DNA from: Caballeronia novacaledonica
GTDB taxonomy: Bacteria > Pseudomonadota > Gammaproteobacteria > Burkholderiales > Burkholderiaceae
Assembly: GCF_900258035.1 (NCBI RefSeq)
Contig: NZ_OGTP01000017.1
Coordinates: forward strand, 62,001-126,000
Reading direction: 5' to 3'
DNA: 64,000 nt
Every line of letters begins with the position of its first letter. Position 1 is the first letter of the stretch. Both the position numbers and the translations under genes were made by a program. The notes beneath the pieces were generated by a model. The model ran no database searches, was not told the origin of the DNA, and was given only the letters and a program-made list of their open reading frames with translations. Of the stretch, positions 24,364 through 33,354 are shown one piece after another.

Positions 24364-25293
24364 CTATTTCACCCAGCCGCGCTCGATGAGCGGCACGTCC
24401 CACGCCGGTTCCGGGCCCAGCCGCTCGGCGAGAAACTCGACCAGCGCTTTCACCTTGAGCCCCTGACGTTGCGTCGCCGGATAGACGGCGGCGAAGTTCA
24501 TCGGCGAGAGCGCGTAGTCCGGGAGAATCGGCACGAGCGAGCCATCCAGCAGCGACGCGCTCGCGACCAGCGTCGGCAGGCACACGATCCCGCCGCCCGT
24601 CAGCGCGTAGTCGTGCAGCAAGTGAACGGAATTCGAGCGGACGATGCCGGGCAATTCGATTTCGACGACCTCTTCGCCGCGCGTCATCGTCCAGCGATTG
24701 CGCGACGGATAGCCCGAATAGAGCGCCGTCCTGTGCTCGAGCAAGTCGCGCGGATGCCGCGGCGCGCCATGCGCGTTCAGATACGAAGGCGCGGCGCAAA
24801 ACAAGCGGCGGACGGTGAAGAGACGCCGCTCGACGAGCGATTCGGAGATCGGCGGGAAAATCTGGAACGCGACATCGAAACCTTCCTCGATCGGATCGAC
24901 AACGCGGTCATTGACGATCACATCGAGCTGAATGCCCGGATACCGGCGATTGAACTCGGCAAGCGATGCGCCGAAGTGACCGAGCGCGAAGCCGGGCAGC
25001 ATCTGGATGCGAAGGCGCCCGGTCGGCGTCGCGCGCAACTCGCGCATCTGGTCGGTCAGCTCGTTGACGCGCCCCACCACTTCGGCGCAGTCCCGATAGA
25101 ACGCCTCGCCGACATCGGAAAGCCGCACATGCCGCGTGCTGCGGTGAAACAACGGCACGTTGAGGAACTTCTCCAGTTGCTGGATGCGCGTGGTGACCAC
25201 CGAACTGGCGACCCCGAGCTGGCGCGCCGCCTCTGCGAAGCTGCTGGTCTCCGCGACCCGCACGAAGGCCTCGATGCTGAGAAAACGATCCAT
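24364..25293 (-). CDS. LysR family regulator
   Basis: A 309-residue LysR protein of the CrgA/DmlR-like subgroup: HTH at about residues 18-37 (AEAARQLGVASSVVTTRIQQLE) and a substrate-binding domain ending with FAAVYPATQRQGLKVKALVEFL. AAAGGGA precedes ATG 25293. It lies 57 nt downstream of an MFS transporter gene on the same strand, so the two may be co-transcribed and the transporter may be its target. Confidence 0.82.
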   Translation of the reverse strand: MDRFLSIEAFVRVAETSSFAEAARQLGVASSVVTTRIQQLEKFLNVPLFHRSTRHVRLSDVGEAFYRDCAEVVGRVNELTDQMRELRATPTGRLRIQMLPGFALGHFGASLAEFNRRYPGIQLDVIVNDRVVDPIEEGFDVAFQIFPPISESLVERRLFTVRRLFCAAPSYLNAHGAPRHPRDLLEHRTALYSGYPSRNRWTMTRGEEVVEIELPGIVRSNSVHLLHDYALTGGGIVCLPTLVASASLLDGSLVPILPDYALSPMNFAAVYPATQRQGLKVKALVEFLAERLGPEPAWDVPLIERGWVK

Positions 25294-25350
25294 GCTGGTC
25301 CCTTTCGATGGCGTCCAGCATGTCAGTTTATCCGCTGCGTGCAGGCGCGC

Positions 25351-26613
25351 TTACTCGGGCTGCCCGACTCCGTTGAGTTCGATCGCTCGCGCATTCCGGC
25401 GCAGCTTGGCGGGCGCGGTTTCTTCGAGCAGCAGGCTCACGCCGATCCCGAGCAGCACCGCGCAGATCGGCAGCCAGAGAATATTATGGATTCCGAATCG
25501 TGTTGCGACGAATCCCGCGAGCGCCGGCGCCACGCCGCCGCCGAAGATTTCGCCCGCGCCAACGACGATGCCGATCGCCGTCGATATCATGCCGACGGGC
25601 GCCGCTTCCGTCGCGACCGGCCCGGAGAGCAGCGAAACGAGGCCCAGCGTGAAGAAGGACGCGACGAACAGCACGACGAACAGGATCAGCGGCTGTGCGC
25701 CGACGCCGCGAAACACGTACAGCATGACCGCCGTCCCCGCGAACCCGACGATGCTGGCGAGCCGCCGCCCGACCAGATCGGAGAGCCCCGGCAAACCGAA
25801 CTGGCCGACGAAGCCGCCAAAGCCGATCGCCGACACCACGATGCCCATGCGCTGCGTGTCCAGCGCGAGGTATTCGGTGAGATAAAGCGGCAGCATCGCG
25901 CCCAGCACGAAGACGCCGGTCATCGCGCAGAACAGCGCGATCATCGCGACGCGAATGTTGCGGCGCTTCAGCACGTCGCGCCAGTTGCCCCGCGCGACCG
26001 GCGCCTGCCGTTCCACGGACGCCGGCTCGATCGCGCGCGGCTCGCGGATCACGAAGAACATCAGCAGCCCGAGAATCAGGCCGGGAATGGAGACGAGCGC
26101 GAAGACCCAGCGCCACGAGACCACGTTGAGCAGTTGCGTCGCGATGATCGGCGAAAGCGCGAGCCCGAAGAGCGCGAAGCCGCTTTGCTGAAGCCCGAGA
26201 TTGAAGCCGCGCCGCTTCGGATGAGAAGCGTCGGCGGTCGCGGCGAAGCTCGTCGGGCAGAACGAGCCTTCGGCGACGCCCATCAGCGCCCGCACGGCGA
26301 GCAGACTGGCGAGACCGCCCGCGACGCCCGAGAAGCCGGACAACAGGGAGAACGCGATGATCGCGGGAACCAGCACCTTGCGCCGGCCGATCTTGTCGGA
26401 GATGCCGCCCATCAGCGCGGCGAACACGCCCCATGAGAGACCCAATATGCCGATGCAGTTGCCGACGTCCTGCGCGGTGAGATGCAGGTCCTTCATGATC
26501 GCCGGGAACAGCGGCGCGATCAGCCACCGGTCGAGGCCCACGAGGCCGAATCCGAGCGCCAGCAGCGTCACGGCTTTCCATTCGTAGGACGTATCCCACC
26601 GTTTCGAGGTCAT
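25351..26613 (-). CDS. MFS transporter
   Basis: A 420-residue, 12-helix major facilitator. The loop 2-3 motif GGISDKIGRRKVLVPA (family signature GxxxDRxGRR) is clear, and helix 1 carries GLVGLDRWLIAPLFP, typical of aromatic-acid or sugar-acid carriers. A large cytoplasmic loop lies at about 200-225. The in-frame ATG at 26676 is less likely than ATG 26613, which has AGGAG at proper spacing. The substrate is unknown. It is paired with the downstream LysR gene. Confidence 0.82.
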   Translation of the reverse strand: MTSKRWDTSYEWKAVTLLALGFGLVGLDRWLIAPLFPAIMKDLHLTAQDVGNCIGILGLSWGVFAALMGGISDKIGRRKVLVPAIIAFSLLSGFSGVAGGLASLLAVRALMGVAEGSFCPTSFAATADASHPKRRGFNLGLQQSGFALFGLALSPIIATQLLNVVSWRWVFALVSIPGLILGLLMFFVIREPRAIEPASVERQAPVARGNWRDVLKRRNIRVAMIALFCAMTGVFVLGAMLPLYLTEYLALDTQRMGIVVSAIGFGGFVGQFGLPGLSDLVGRRLASIVGFAGTAVMLYVFRGVGAQPLILFVVLFVASFFTLGLVSLLSGPVATEAAPVGMISTAIGIVVGAGEIFGGGVAPALAGFVATRFGIHNILWLPICAVLLGIGVSLLLEETAPAKLRRNARAIELNGVGQPE

Positions 26614-26852
26614 CTTTGTCTCCTGAGTCAGAATCGCGGGCCGCTTCGTCGAAGCTCGGCATCGTCGATGGAACAAAGGGTGGCCCAGACGCGTTCTGAA
26701 AAGAACGGGCGAACCGGCGAATGCGTCATTTGCGATATGCGAACAATGGCGCGGCCGCAGGCGTCGCCGGGCTTGGGCGATGCAGGTCGAGCGGATTTCG
26801 GCCGAACTAGGGATACTTCGGATGGACGGTCCGAATCAAAGGAATACGCACC

Positions 26853-27149
26853 ATGAAACGACTATCGATGCTCTCCGCACTGGCGCTCGCGCTGGCCGGC
26901 TGCGCCGCGGGCGGCATGCAGCAAAGCACGACGAACCTGAGCGCAACGCAATGCCGCGATCTCACCGCGCTCAAAAATCACGCGCCGCCCTCGCGCGAGC
27001 GCAACCTGAGCGAACTCGCGGCGCTGGAGCGGGCGGGCTACGACCCGTCGAAGTGGTACGACCCGTACTATCCGGACGACCTGCACGCGGCGCAGCGTCA
27101 GGTGGATCGCTGGTATCAGGCGGAGTGTCCGCAGGCGCGCGCGGATTGA
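26853..27149 (+). CDS. Small lipoprotein, DUF4148-like
   Basis: A 98-residue lipoprotein with lipobox LAGC (lipidated Cys17). The mature part contains RERNLSELAALERAGYDPSKWY and YPDDLHAAQRQVDRWY, which resembles the DUF4148 pattern (helix, AGY, aromatic, YP-D-L) common in secreted Burkholderia proteins. AAAGGA lies 10 nt before ATG 26853. It sits 50 nt upstream of the FKBP-type isomerase gene, so they may share a transcript. The function is unknown. Confidence 0.7.
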   Translation: MKRLSMLSALALALAGCAAGGMQQSTTNLSATQCRDLTALKNHAPPSRERNLSELAALERAGYDPSKWYDPYYPDDLHAAQRQVDRWYQAECPQARAD

Positions 27150-27199
27150 GGCGGGAAGCCTGCCGATATAATCGGCATTCCTTCCAACGAGGTTATCGC

Positions 27200-27598
27200 A
27201 TGAAATCAGTCATCGCTTTGCTCGCAGCATCGGCCATCGCATCGAGCGCGTTCGCCGCCAACGCCGTCGACAAACTGCCGTCGGGTGTCGTCGTCGAACA
27301 CATCAAACAGGGCACGGGCCCACAACCGAAAGCCGACGACACCGTGAGCGTCAACTATCGCGGCACGCTCGCCAACGGCACCGAGTTCGACAGTTCGAGC
27401 AAGCACGGCGGCCCCGCGACCTTCCCGCTCAACCGCGTGATTCCGTGCTGGACGCAAGGCGTGCAGAAGATCAAGGTCGGCGGCAAGGCGAAGTTGACGT
27501 GCCCCGCAGCAACGGCTTACGGCGATCGCGGCGTCGGCGCGATCCCGCCGAACAGCGACCTGACGTTCGAGGTCGAGCTGCTCGAAATCAAGAAGTAA
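27200..27598 (+). CDS. Periplasmic FKBP-type peptidyl-prolyl isomerase
   Basis: A 132-residue protein with a cleavable signal peptide (AFA/AN at residue 19) and a single FKBP domain. Conserved features are VSVNYRGTLANGTEFDSS, the active-site FPLNRVIPCWTQGVQKIKVGGKAKL segment, and YGDRGVGAIPPNSDLTFEVELL. It should catalyse prolyl cis/trans isomerisation of exported proteins. The position equivalent to the usual V-I-x-G-W is I-P-C-W, which is typical of the FkpA/Mip-like bacterial group. AACGAGG precedes ATG 27200. Confidence 0.88.
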   Translation: MKSVIALLAASAIASSAFAANAVDKLPSGVVVEHIKQGTGPQPKADDTVSVNYRGTLANGTEFDSSSKHGGPATFPLNRVIPCWTQGVQKIKVGGKAKLTCPAATAYGDRGVGAIPPNSDLTFEVELLEIKK

Positions 27599-27632
27599 TC
27601 GGGCGCCGCGCGCTTGCGGGCGAGGCGCTTGT

Positions 27633-28346
27633 CTAGGCGGCCTCGTCCCGCAACTGCGCGAGCGACGCGCGTTGCTTGCCGCTCGCGTCGAAGTTGTCGT
27701 CGGCGAGCCAGCGCTCGAATGCGCGTCGAACGCGCGGCCAGTCCTCGTCGATGATCGCGTACCAGGCCGTGTCGCGATTACGTCCCTTGTAGACGATCGC
27801 CTGCCTGAAGATGCCTTCGAATTCGAAGCCGAGCCGAAGCGCCGTCTTTCGCGACGGCGCGTTCAGGCTGTCGCATTTCCATTCGTAGCGGCGATACCCC
27901 AGCTCGTCGAAGACATAACGCATCAACAGATATTGCGCTTCGGTCGATATGCGCGTCTGTTTGAGCAACGGCGAAAACGTGACGCTGCCCATTTCGATGA
28001 CGCCATGCACGGGCTCGATGCGCATCAGCGCGAGCGTGCCGACCGCCTTGCCGCTCGCGGAATCGACGACGGTGTAGTGAAGCGGATCGGCGGACGCGGC
28101 GGCCTTCGTCAGATAGTCGCGGAACACGTCGAAGTCCGTGAACGGTCCGACGAAGAGATACGTCCAGTCACGGCCATCCTGCGCCTGCGCGTAGGCGTCG
28201 AAGAGATCGGCGGCGTGGCGATCCACGTCGAGCGGCTCGATGCGGCAATGCCTTCCATCGATGCCGATGCGCGCGGGCCGTTCGCGCGGCGTCCAGTCCG
28301 TGACCGCTTCGCCTATGAGTTGCTGATACTCGTTGGTTCTCGTCAT
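27633..28346 (-). CDS. RimJ/RimL-type GNAT acetyltransferase
   Basis: A 237-residue GNAT-fold protein. It contains CRIEPLDVDRHAADLFDAY at the start of the fold, the acetyl-CoA region around YVFDELGYRRYEWKCDSLNAPSRKTALRLGF, and FEGIFRQAIVYKGRNRDTAWY near the end, which is typical of the ribosomal-protein/broad RimJ-RimL family (Acetyltransf_3). I chose ATG 28346 over an in-frame ATG at 28409 that would lie next to the palindromic regulatory site. It is divergent from the 2HCT operon and convergent with the FKBP gene. Confidence 0.8.
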   Translation of the reverse strand: MTRTNEYQQLIGEAVTDWTPRERPARIGIDGRHCRIEPLDVDRHAADLFDAYAQAQDGRDWTYLFVGPFTDFDVFRDYLTKAAASADPLHYTVVDSASGKAVGTLALMRIEPVHGVIEMGSVTFSPLLKQTRISTEAQYLLMRYVFDELGYRRYEWKCDSLNAPSRKTALRLGFEFEGIFRQAIVYKGRNRDTAWYAIIDEDWPRVRRAFERWLADDNFDASGKQRASLAQLRDEAA

Positions 28347-28419
28347 GCGTGAAGGCACTCCGGTTGCGCTAAAAGGGATGAGTTCACAGTCTAAAACCTC
28401 GGCCATCAAAACGGACTGA

Positions 28420-28435
28420 TTCTGAAATTTCAGAA
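28420..28435. promoter_or_regulatory. Perfect palindrome, likely upstream activator site
   Basis: TTCTGAAATTTCAGAA is a perfect 16-bp palindrome located about 96 bp upstream of the -24 element of the sigma54 promoter. Enhancer sites of DctD/AauR/MifR-type regulators are palindromes of this kind (for example TTCGG-N4-CCGAA), so this is the probable binding site of the DctD-like protein encoded at 31969. Confidence 0.7.
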
Positions 28436-28515
28436 CGGCGCGCGCCCGACCGGTTCCGTCAAATAAAAATCGTCATGAAATCAGCGACTTGACGTGTCGC
28501 ATCGGCGCGTCTCTC

Positions 28516-28532
28516 TTGGCACGGCCCTTGCC
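28516..28532 (+). promoter_or_regulatory. Sigma54 (-24/-12) promoter of the 2HCT operon
   Basis: TTGGCACGGCCCTTGCC matches the TGGCACG-N4-TTGC consensus; GG and GC are separated by 10 nt. Transcription would begin near 28543, giving a leader of about 225 nt before GTG 28770. The leader (28543-28769) shows no ORF or recognised riboswitch. Together with the downstream DctB/DctD genes this makes a complete RpoN-dependent regulatory circuit. Confidence 0.85.
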
Positions 28533-28769
28533 TTGTACCAGGCATAGACCCCGCCGCGAACGCCTTTCGCGGCCGAGGGCCAGCCAACAACGGAGACGAC
28601 ATCTTGATCCTGCCATTGCCTCGGCGCACATCCGCATTCTTCCGATAGCCGGCGGCCCCCGCTTTCCCCGACACGACACCCCCAATCATCCGCCCGGCGC
28701 GGCGCGGGACACGCGCGCCCGCCGTCCGGATTGCAGCACCCGCATCACCCAAACAGCAAGGAGACATTC

Positions 28770-30128
28770 GTGCACATCACATCTCAAAGCGCGCCGCACG
28801 ACGAGGCGCAACCAGCATCGACGAACAAGGAACGCTTCTGGCCCGAAGGCTGGTGGAAGCTGATGGAAACGCGCATCGGCATCATTCCGCTGCCGGTGTA
28901 TCTGCTGCTGCTCGCCCTGATCACGGGATTCGCCGTGACGGGCAAGGTGCCGGGCGAAATCTCGATGGCGATCGCCGTGCTCGCCTTCTTCGGCTTCACG
29001 TGCGCCGAGATCGGCAAGCGCATGCCGCTCGTGCGCAACATCGGCGCGGCGGCGATCTTCGCGACGTTCATACCGTCGGCGCTCACTTACTATCACCTGC
29101 TGCCGAAGCCGATCCTCAATCTCACGACCGAGTTCACGAAGCAGACGAACTTTCTCTATCTCTTCATCGCGTCGATCATCGTCGGCAGCATTCTGAGCAT
29201 GGACCGGCGCGTGCTCATCAAAGGCTTCATCAAGATCTTCATTCCGCTCGCGGTCGGCTCGATCGCGGCGGCGATCGTGGGCACGCTGGTCGGCACGGCG
29301 CTCGGGCTCGGCGCGCGTCACACGTTGCTCTATATCGTCGTGCCGATCATGGCGGGCGGCGTCGGCGAGGGCGCGATTCCGCTTTCGATCGGCTATTCGG
29401 AGATCATGCATCTGCCGCAAGGCGAGCTCTTCGCGCAGGTGTTGCCGCCCGTGATGCTCGGCAGCCTCACCGCGATCGTGCTGTCCGGCATGCTCGACAT
29501 GGTGGGCCGCCGCTTTCCGCATCTGACGGGCCAGGGCCGTCTGCAGGTCGGCGAGCAGGACGAGATGGACCCGGTGAAGGAAGAGATCAGCGGACATATC
29601 GACGTGACGCACATCGCGGCGGCGGGCATCACGGCGATCACGCTGTATCTGCTCGGCCTGATGTGCAGAAACATGTTCGGCCTGCCCGCGCCGGTGGCCA
29701 TGCTGTTCCTCGCGGTGCTGGTGAAGCTCGCGCGGGCGGTGTCGCCGCAGCTTCAGGAAGGCGCGTTCGTGGTGTACAAGTTCTTCTCGACGGCGGTGAC
29801 CTATCCGCTGCTGTTCGCGATCGGCGTGGCGATGACGCCCTGGGACAAGCTGATGGCGGCGTTCACGGTGGCGAACATCGTGACCATCGTCGTCACGGTC
29901 GCAACCCTCATGTGCACGGGCTTCGTGGTCGGACGGCTGATGAAGATGTACCCTATCGACACCGCGATCGTGAATGCCTGCCACAGCGGCCAGGGCGGCA
30001 CGGGCGACGTGGCGATCCTGACGGCCGCCAACCGGATGACACTGATGCCCTTCGCGCAGATCGCGACGCGCATCGGCGGTGCGATCGTCGTCACCTTGAC
30101 CTTGCTGGTGCTGGCGCATTTCGGATGA
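28770..30128 (+). CDS. 2-hydroxycarboxylate transporter family (citrate/malate)
   Basis: A 452-residue membrane protein of the 2HCT family (CitS, CimH, MleP). The two re-entrant-loop GGxG motifs are present: GGVGEGAIPLS near residue 198 and GQGGTGDVAIL near 412. They frame a duplicated fold with about 11 helices. Relatives import citrate or malate with Na+ or H+. The start is GTG 28770, 6 nt after AAGGAG; the frame is open upstream but without a ribosome site. The dctB/dctD-like genes follow within 6 nt, so uptake is induced by an external carboxylate. Confidence 0.88.
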   Translation: MHITSQSAPHDEAQPASTNKERFWPEGWWKLMETRIGIIPLPVYLLLLALITGFAVTGKVPGEISMAIAVLAFFGFTCAEIGKRMPLVRNIGAAAIFATFIPSALTYYHLLPKPILNLTTEFTKQTNFLYLFIASIIVGSILSMDRRVLIKGFIKIFIPLAVGSIAAAIVGTLVGTALGLGARHTLLYIVVPIMAGGVGEGAIPLSIGYSEIMHLPQGELFAQVLPPVMLGSLTAIVLSGMLDMVGRRFPHLTGQGRLQVGEQDEMDPVKEEISGHIDVTHIAAAGITAITLYLLGLMCRNMFGLPAPVAMLFLAVLVKLARAVSPQLQEGAFVVYKFFSTAVTYPLLFAIGVAMTPWDKLMAAFTVANIVTIVVTVATLMCTGFVVGRLMKMYPIDTAIVNACHSGQGGTGDVAILTAANRMTLMPFAQIATRIGGAIVVTLTLLVLAHFG

Positions 30129-30134
30129 CCGTGT

Positions 30135-31976
30135 ATGACGATGTCGGGCGTTCCCCTGTGGGCATTGGCGGCAAGCCTGGTGCTCTATCTGGCCACAGCG
30201 GCCGCCGCCGTGGAAGTCGCCTGGCATCGCGGCGTGGACGCACTGACGGAAGCGGGCGCGCATCGGCTGGATCTGTACGCCGCGAGTCTCAGGAGCGAGC
30301 TGGGGCGCTATGAGATCCTTCCCGCGATCGCCGCGCGCCAGGACAGCATCAAGGCGCTGCTCGAAGCGCCGCCCGGCGCGCGGCGCGCGCTCCTTCCCGC
30401 CGTCAACGGCTATCTGCAAGCGGTCAACGACGACGCGGGCAGCGTCGCGGTGGATGTCATCGACCTGAATGGCGACGTCATTGCCGCGAGCAACTGGAAT
30501 CAGCGGGTGAGCTTCGTCGGAACGAACGTCGCGTATCGCCCGTATTTCACCGATTCGATCGCGGGCGGCAGCGGCCGCTTCTTCGGCATCGGCACGAACA
30601 CCGGCCAGCCGGGGCTGTACTTCGCGAGCGCGGTGCGCGGCGCGGGCAAAGTGCTCGGCGCGACGGCCGTCAAGATCAGCGTCGATCCGCTCGAATCCGC
30701 GTGGCGCGTGCCGAACGAAGCCGCGATGGTCGTCGACGGCAACGGCGTCGTCGTCATCTCGACCGTGCCCGCGTGGAAGTTCACCGCGCTCGCGCCTATC
30801 GCCGCGAACCGGCAGGAGCAGATTCAGGCATCGCGCCAGTATGCGGGCCGCAAGGTCGACAACCTCGGCTACGAACGGCTCGACGACTGGCGCAGCGGCG
30901 CGTGGTTCGCGCGCCTGCCCGACTGGACGCATCCCGGCCGCGCGCGGCGCTATCTCGTGATGTCGCGCAGCGCGCCGCAAGCGGGCGACGCGATCATGGT
31001 CGCCCTCGATCTCTCGACGGCGCGGCGTCAGCAGCAGCTCGCCTTCGCGTTCGTGACGGGCGCATTCCTGATCGCGGGACTCTACGGGCTCTATGCCGTG
31101 CAGCGGCGGCGCGTGATCGTCGAACGGCTGAAGGCGCAGGACGCATTGCAACGCGCGAACGACCGCCTCGAAGCGACCGTGCAGCAGCGCACGGCGGCGC
31201 TGCAACAGGAGATCGAAGAACGCGTGCTCACCGAGCAGAAGCTGCGCGATTCGCAACAGGAACTCGTGCACGCCGGCAAGCTCGCCGTGCTCGGACAGAT
31301 GGCCGCCGGCCTGACGCACGAAATCAATCAGCCGCTCGTCGCCATTCGCACGCTGTGCGACAACGCGCGCACGTTCTTCGAGCGCGGCCAGCCCGCGCAG
31401 GCCATCGCCAATCTGGAGCGCGTGGGCAAGCTCGTCGGGAATATGGCGCAGCTCACGGCGGAGCTGAAGGCGTTCGCGAGAAAGCCCGAGACGAACACCG
31501 TTCCGGTCGCGCTCGGCGACGCCGTCGCCCATGCGCGGCTCATGTACGACGCGCGTATCCGCGACGAACGTGTGCATTTCGATATCGACATCGCGCCGGA
31601 TGCCATCGTGGAGGCCGAGCCGGGGCGTCTGCAACAGGTGATCGTCAACCTGCTGGGCAATGCGCTCGATTCGCTCGCCGGACGCGACACGCCGCGCATT
31701 CGCGTCGGCGCGAGCCGGGCCGGCGATCCCGCGCGCGTGAACTTCTTCATCGCCGACAACGGGCCCGGCATCGATCCGCACGTACTCGCGCACTTGTTCG
31801 AACCGTTCGTGACGACCAAGCCGAGCGGACATGGCCTCGGGCTCGGACTCGCGATCACGTCGCGCATCGTCGAGGGCTTCGGCGCGCGGATCGCGGCTGT
31901 CAATCTCGAAGGCGGTGGCGCACAATTCACCATCGAATTCGTAGCGGCGAACGGCAGGAGCGCTGACAGTGACTAA
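30135..31976 (+). CDS. dctB: DctB-like sensor histidine kinase
   Basis: A 613-residue inner-membrane kinase. An N-terminal helix (about 7-27) and a second near 300-320 bracket a periplasmic double-PDC sensor domain of the DctB type (RPYFTDSIAGGSGRFFGIG). A coiled coil (about 335-385), the phosphoacceptor His395 in THEINQP, and the ATP-binding N and G boxes (NLLGNALDSLAG, GHGLGLGLAI) follow. It should bind a C4- or tri-carboxylate outside and phosphorylate the DctD-like regulator. The next gene starts 8 nt before its stop codon. Confidence 0.88.
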   Translation: MTMSGVPLWALAASLVLYLATAAAAVEVAWHRGVDALTEAGAHRLDLYAASLRSELGRYEILPAIAARQDSIKALLEAPPGARRALLPAVNGYLQAVNDDAGSVAVDVIDLNGDVIAASNWNQRVSFVGTNVAYRPYFTDSIAGGSGRFFGIGTNTGQPGLYFASAVRGAGKVLGATAVKISVDPLESAWRVPNEAAMVVDGNGVVVISTVPAWKFTALAPIAANRQEQIQASRQYAGRKVDNLGYERLDDWRSGAWFARLPDWTHPGRARRYLVMSRSAPQAGDAIMVALDLSTARRQQQLAFAFVTGAFLIAGLYGLYAVQRRRVIVERLKAQDALQRANDRLEATVQQRTAALQQEIEERVLTEQKLRDSQQELVHAGKLAVLGQMAAGLTHEINQPLVAIRTLCDNARTFFERGQPAQAIANLERVGKLVGNMAQLTAELKAFARKPETNTVPVALGDAVAHARLMYDARIRDERVHFDIDIAPDAIVEAEPGRLQQVIVNLLGNALDSLAGRDTPRIRVGASRAGDPARVNFFIADNGPGIDPHVLAHLFEPFVTTKPSGHGLGLGLAITSRIVEGFGARIAAVNLEGGGAQFTIEFVAANGRSADSD

Positions 31977-33354
31977 AAGCCCGATACGGCAAACAAGCGA
32001 CGACATCCGCGTGGTGATCGTCGAGGACGACGAGAACGTGCGTCTCGGCGTCGAACAGGCGGTGGCGCTCGCGGGCTTCCCGGTGGAATCGCATGCATCG
32101 GCGGCGAGCGCGCTGGCCGCGGCCGTGCCCGGCACGCCCGTCGTGTTCGTTTCGGATCTGCGCATGCCCGGCATGGACGGCATGCAACTGCTGCAACACG
32201 TGCTCGCGGTCGATGCGCAGATTCCCGTCGTGCTCATCAGCGGCCACGCGGACATTTCGACGGCGGTCGGCGCGATGCGCGTCGGCGCCTATGACTTCAT
32301 CGAGAAGCCGTTCTCGTCGGAGCAGATCGCCGGATGCGTCGCGCGGGCCGTCGAGAAGCGCCGGCTCACGCTGGAAGTCGAAGGCTTGCGCGCCGCGCTG
32401 CAAAACGGGCGCGGCATCGAGGCGCTCGTGCTCGGCAAGTCGCCGGCCATCGCCGACGTGCGCAAGAAGATCCTGCGGCTCGCGGACACGTCGGTGTCGG
32501 TGCTCATCACGGGCGAGACGGGCACCGGCAAGGAACTCATCGCGCGGGCGCTGCATGACTACGGACGCCGGCGCGCGCATCACTTCGTCGCGCTCAATTG
32601 CGGCGGACTGCCCGAGCAGCTTTTCGAGAGCGAGCTATTCGGTCATGAAGCGGGCGCGTTCACCGGCGCGACGAAGAACCGCGTCGGCAAGATCGAATGG
32701 AGCGACGGCGGCACGCTCTTTCTCGACGAGATCGAGACCATGCCAATCGCGCTGCAGATCAAGCTCTTGCGCGTGTTGCAGGAACGGCGCGTGGAACGGC
32801 TCGGCACGAATGAATCGATTGCCGTCGATTGCCGCGTGGTCGCGGCGTCCAAGACCGATCTCGCGCAGCTTGCTTCCGAAGGACGCTTTCGCGCCGATTT
32901 GCTGTATCGGCTGAACGTCGCGCTGATCGACCTGCCGCCTCTTCGCGAGCGTCGTGAAGACGTGCCGCTGCTCTTCGAACATTTCGTGCTCGCGGCGGCG
33001 CAGCGCTTCGGCCAGGATGCGCCGACGGTCACGGCCGCGCAGGTGTCCGAACTGACCGCGCATCAATGGCCGGGCAACGTGCGCGAACTGCAGAACGTCG
33101 CCGATCGCTTCGTGCTCGGCCTCGCGGGCGACCAGTTGATTCCTTCCGGCGACCGGCCGCGCGGCGGAGCGCCGCTGAACGAGCAGCTTGCGTATATCGA
33201 GCGCGTGCTGATCGACGACATGCTTCGGCGTCACAACGGCAACGTCGGCGCGGCGAGCGAGGCGCTCGGCATGCCGCGCAAGACGCTGTATCACAAGCTG
33301 CGGCAGTTCAACATCTCCGCGCGCGATGCCCAGCCGGAGCGCGAGGACGACTAG
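31969..33354 (+). CDS. dctD: DctD-like sigma54 response regulator
   Basis: A 461-residue regulator with a receiver domain (about 13-125, phosphoacceptor Asp in SDLRMPGMDG), a sigma54-interacting AAA+ domain (Walker A GETGTGKE, GAFTGA loop, LFLDEIETMP) and a C-terminal Fis-type HTH (NVGAASEALGMPRKTLYHKLRQF). The start is GTG 31969 with AGGAG upstream, overlapping dctB by 8 nt. It most likely binds the 28420-28435 palindrome and activates the sigma54 promoter at 28516. It overlaps the convergent rlpA-like gene by 4 nt. Confidence 0.9.
   Translation: MTKSPIRQTSDDIRVVIVEDDENVRLGVEQAVALAGFPVESHASAASALAAAVPGTPVVFVSDLRMPGMDGMQLLQHVLAVDAQIPVVLISGHADISTAVGAMRVGAYDFIEKPFSSEQIAGCVARAVEKRRLTLEVEGLRAALQNGRGIEALVLGKSPAIADVRKKILRLADTSVSVLITGETGTGKELIARALHDYGRRRAHHFVALNCGGLPEQLFESELFGHEAGAFTGATKNRVGKIEWSDGGTLFLDEIETMPIALQIKLLRVLQERRVERLGTNESIAVDCRVVAASKTDLAQLASEGRFRADLLYRLNVALIDLPPLRERREDVPLLFEHFVLAAAQRFGQDAPTVTAAQVSELTAHQWPGNVRELQNVADRFVLGLAGDQLIPSGDRPRGGAPLNEQLAYIERVLIDDMLRRHNGNVGAASEALGMPRKTLYHKLRQFNISARDAQPEREDD

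Noticed and set aside
24387..24402. Sequence GCGGCACGTCCCACGC resembling a -24/-12 promoter
   Set aside because: The -12 half (ACGC) is poor and it lies inside the 3' end of a LysR coding region with no gene suitably placed downstream.
28686..32255. Very long open frame on the minus strand opposite the 2HCT, dctB and dctD genes
   Set aside because: Its composition is Arg/His/Asp-rich with no domains, and the plus-strand genes have full motifs; it is a by-product of high GC codon bias.
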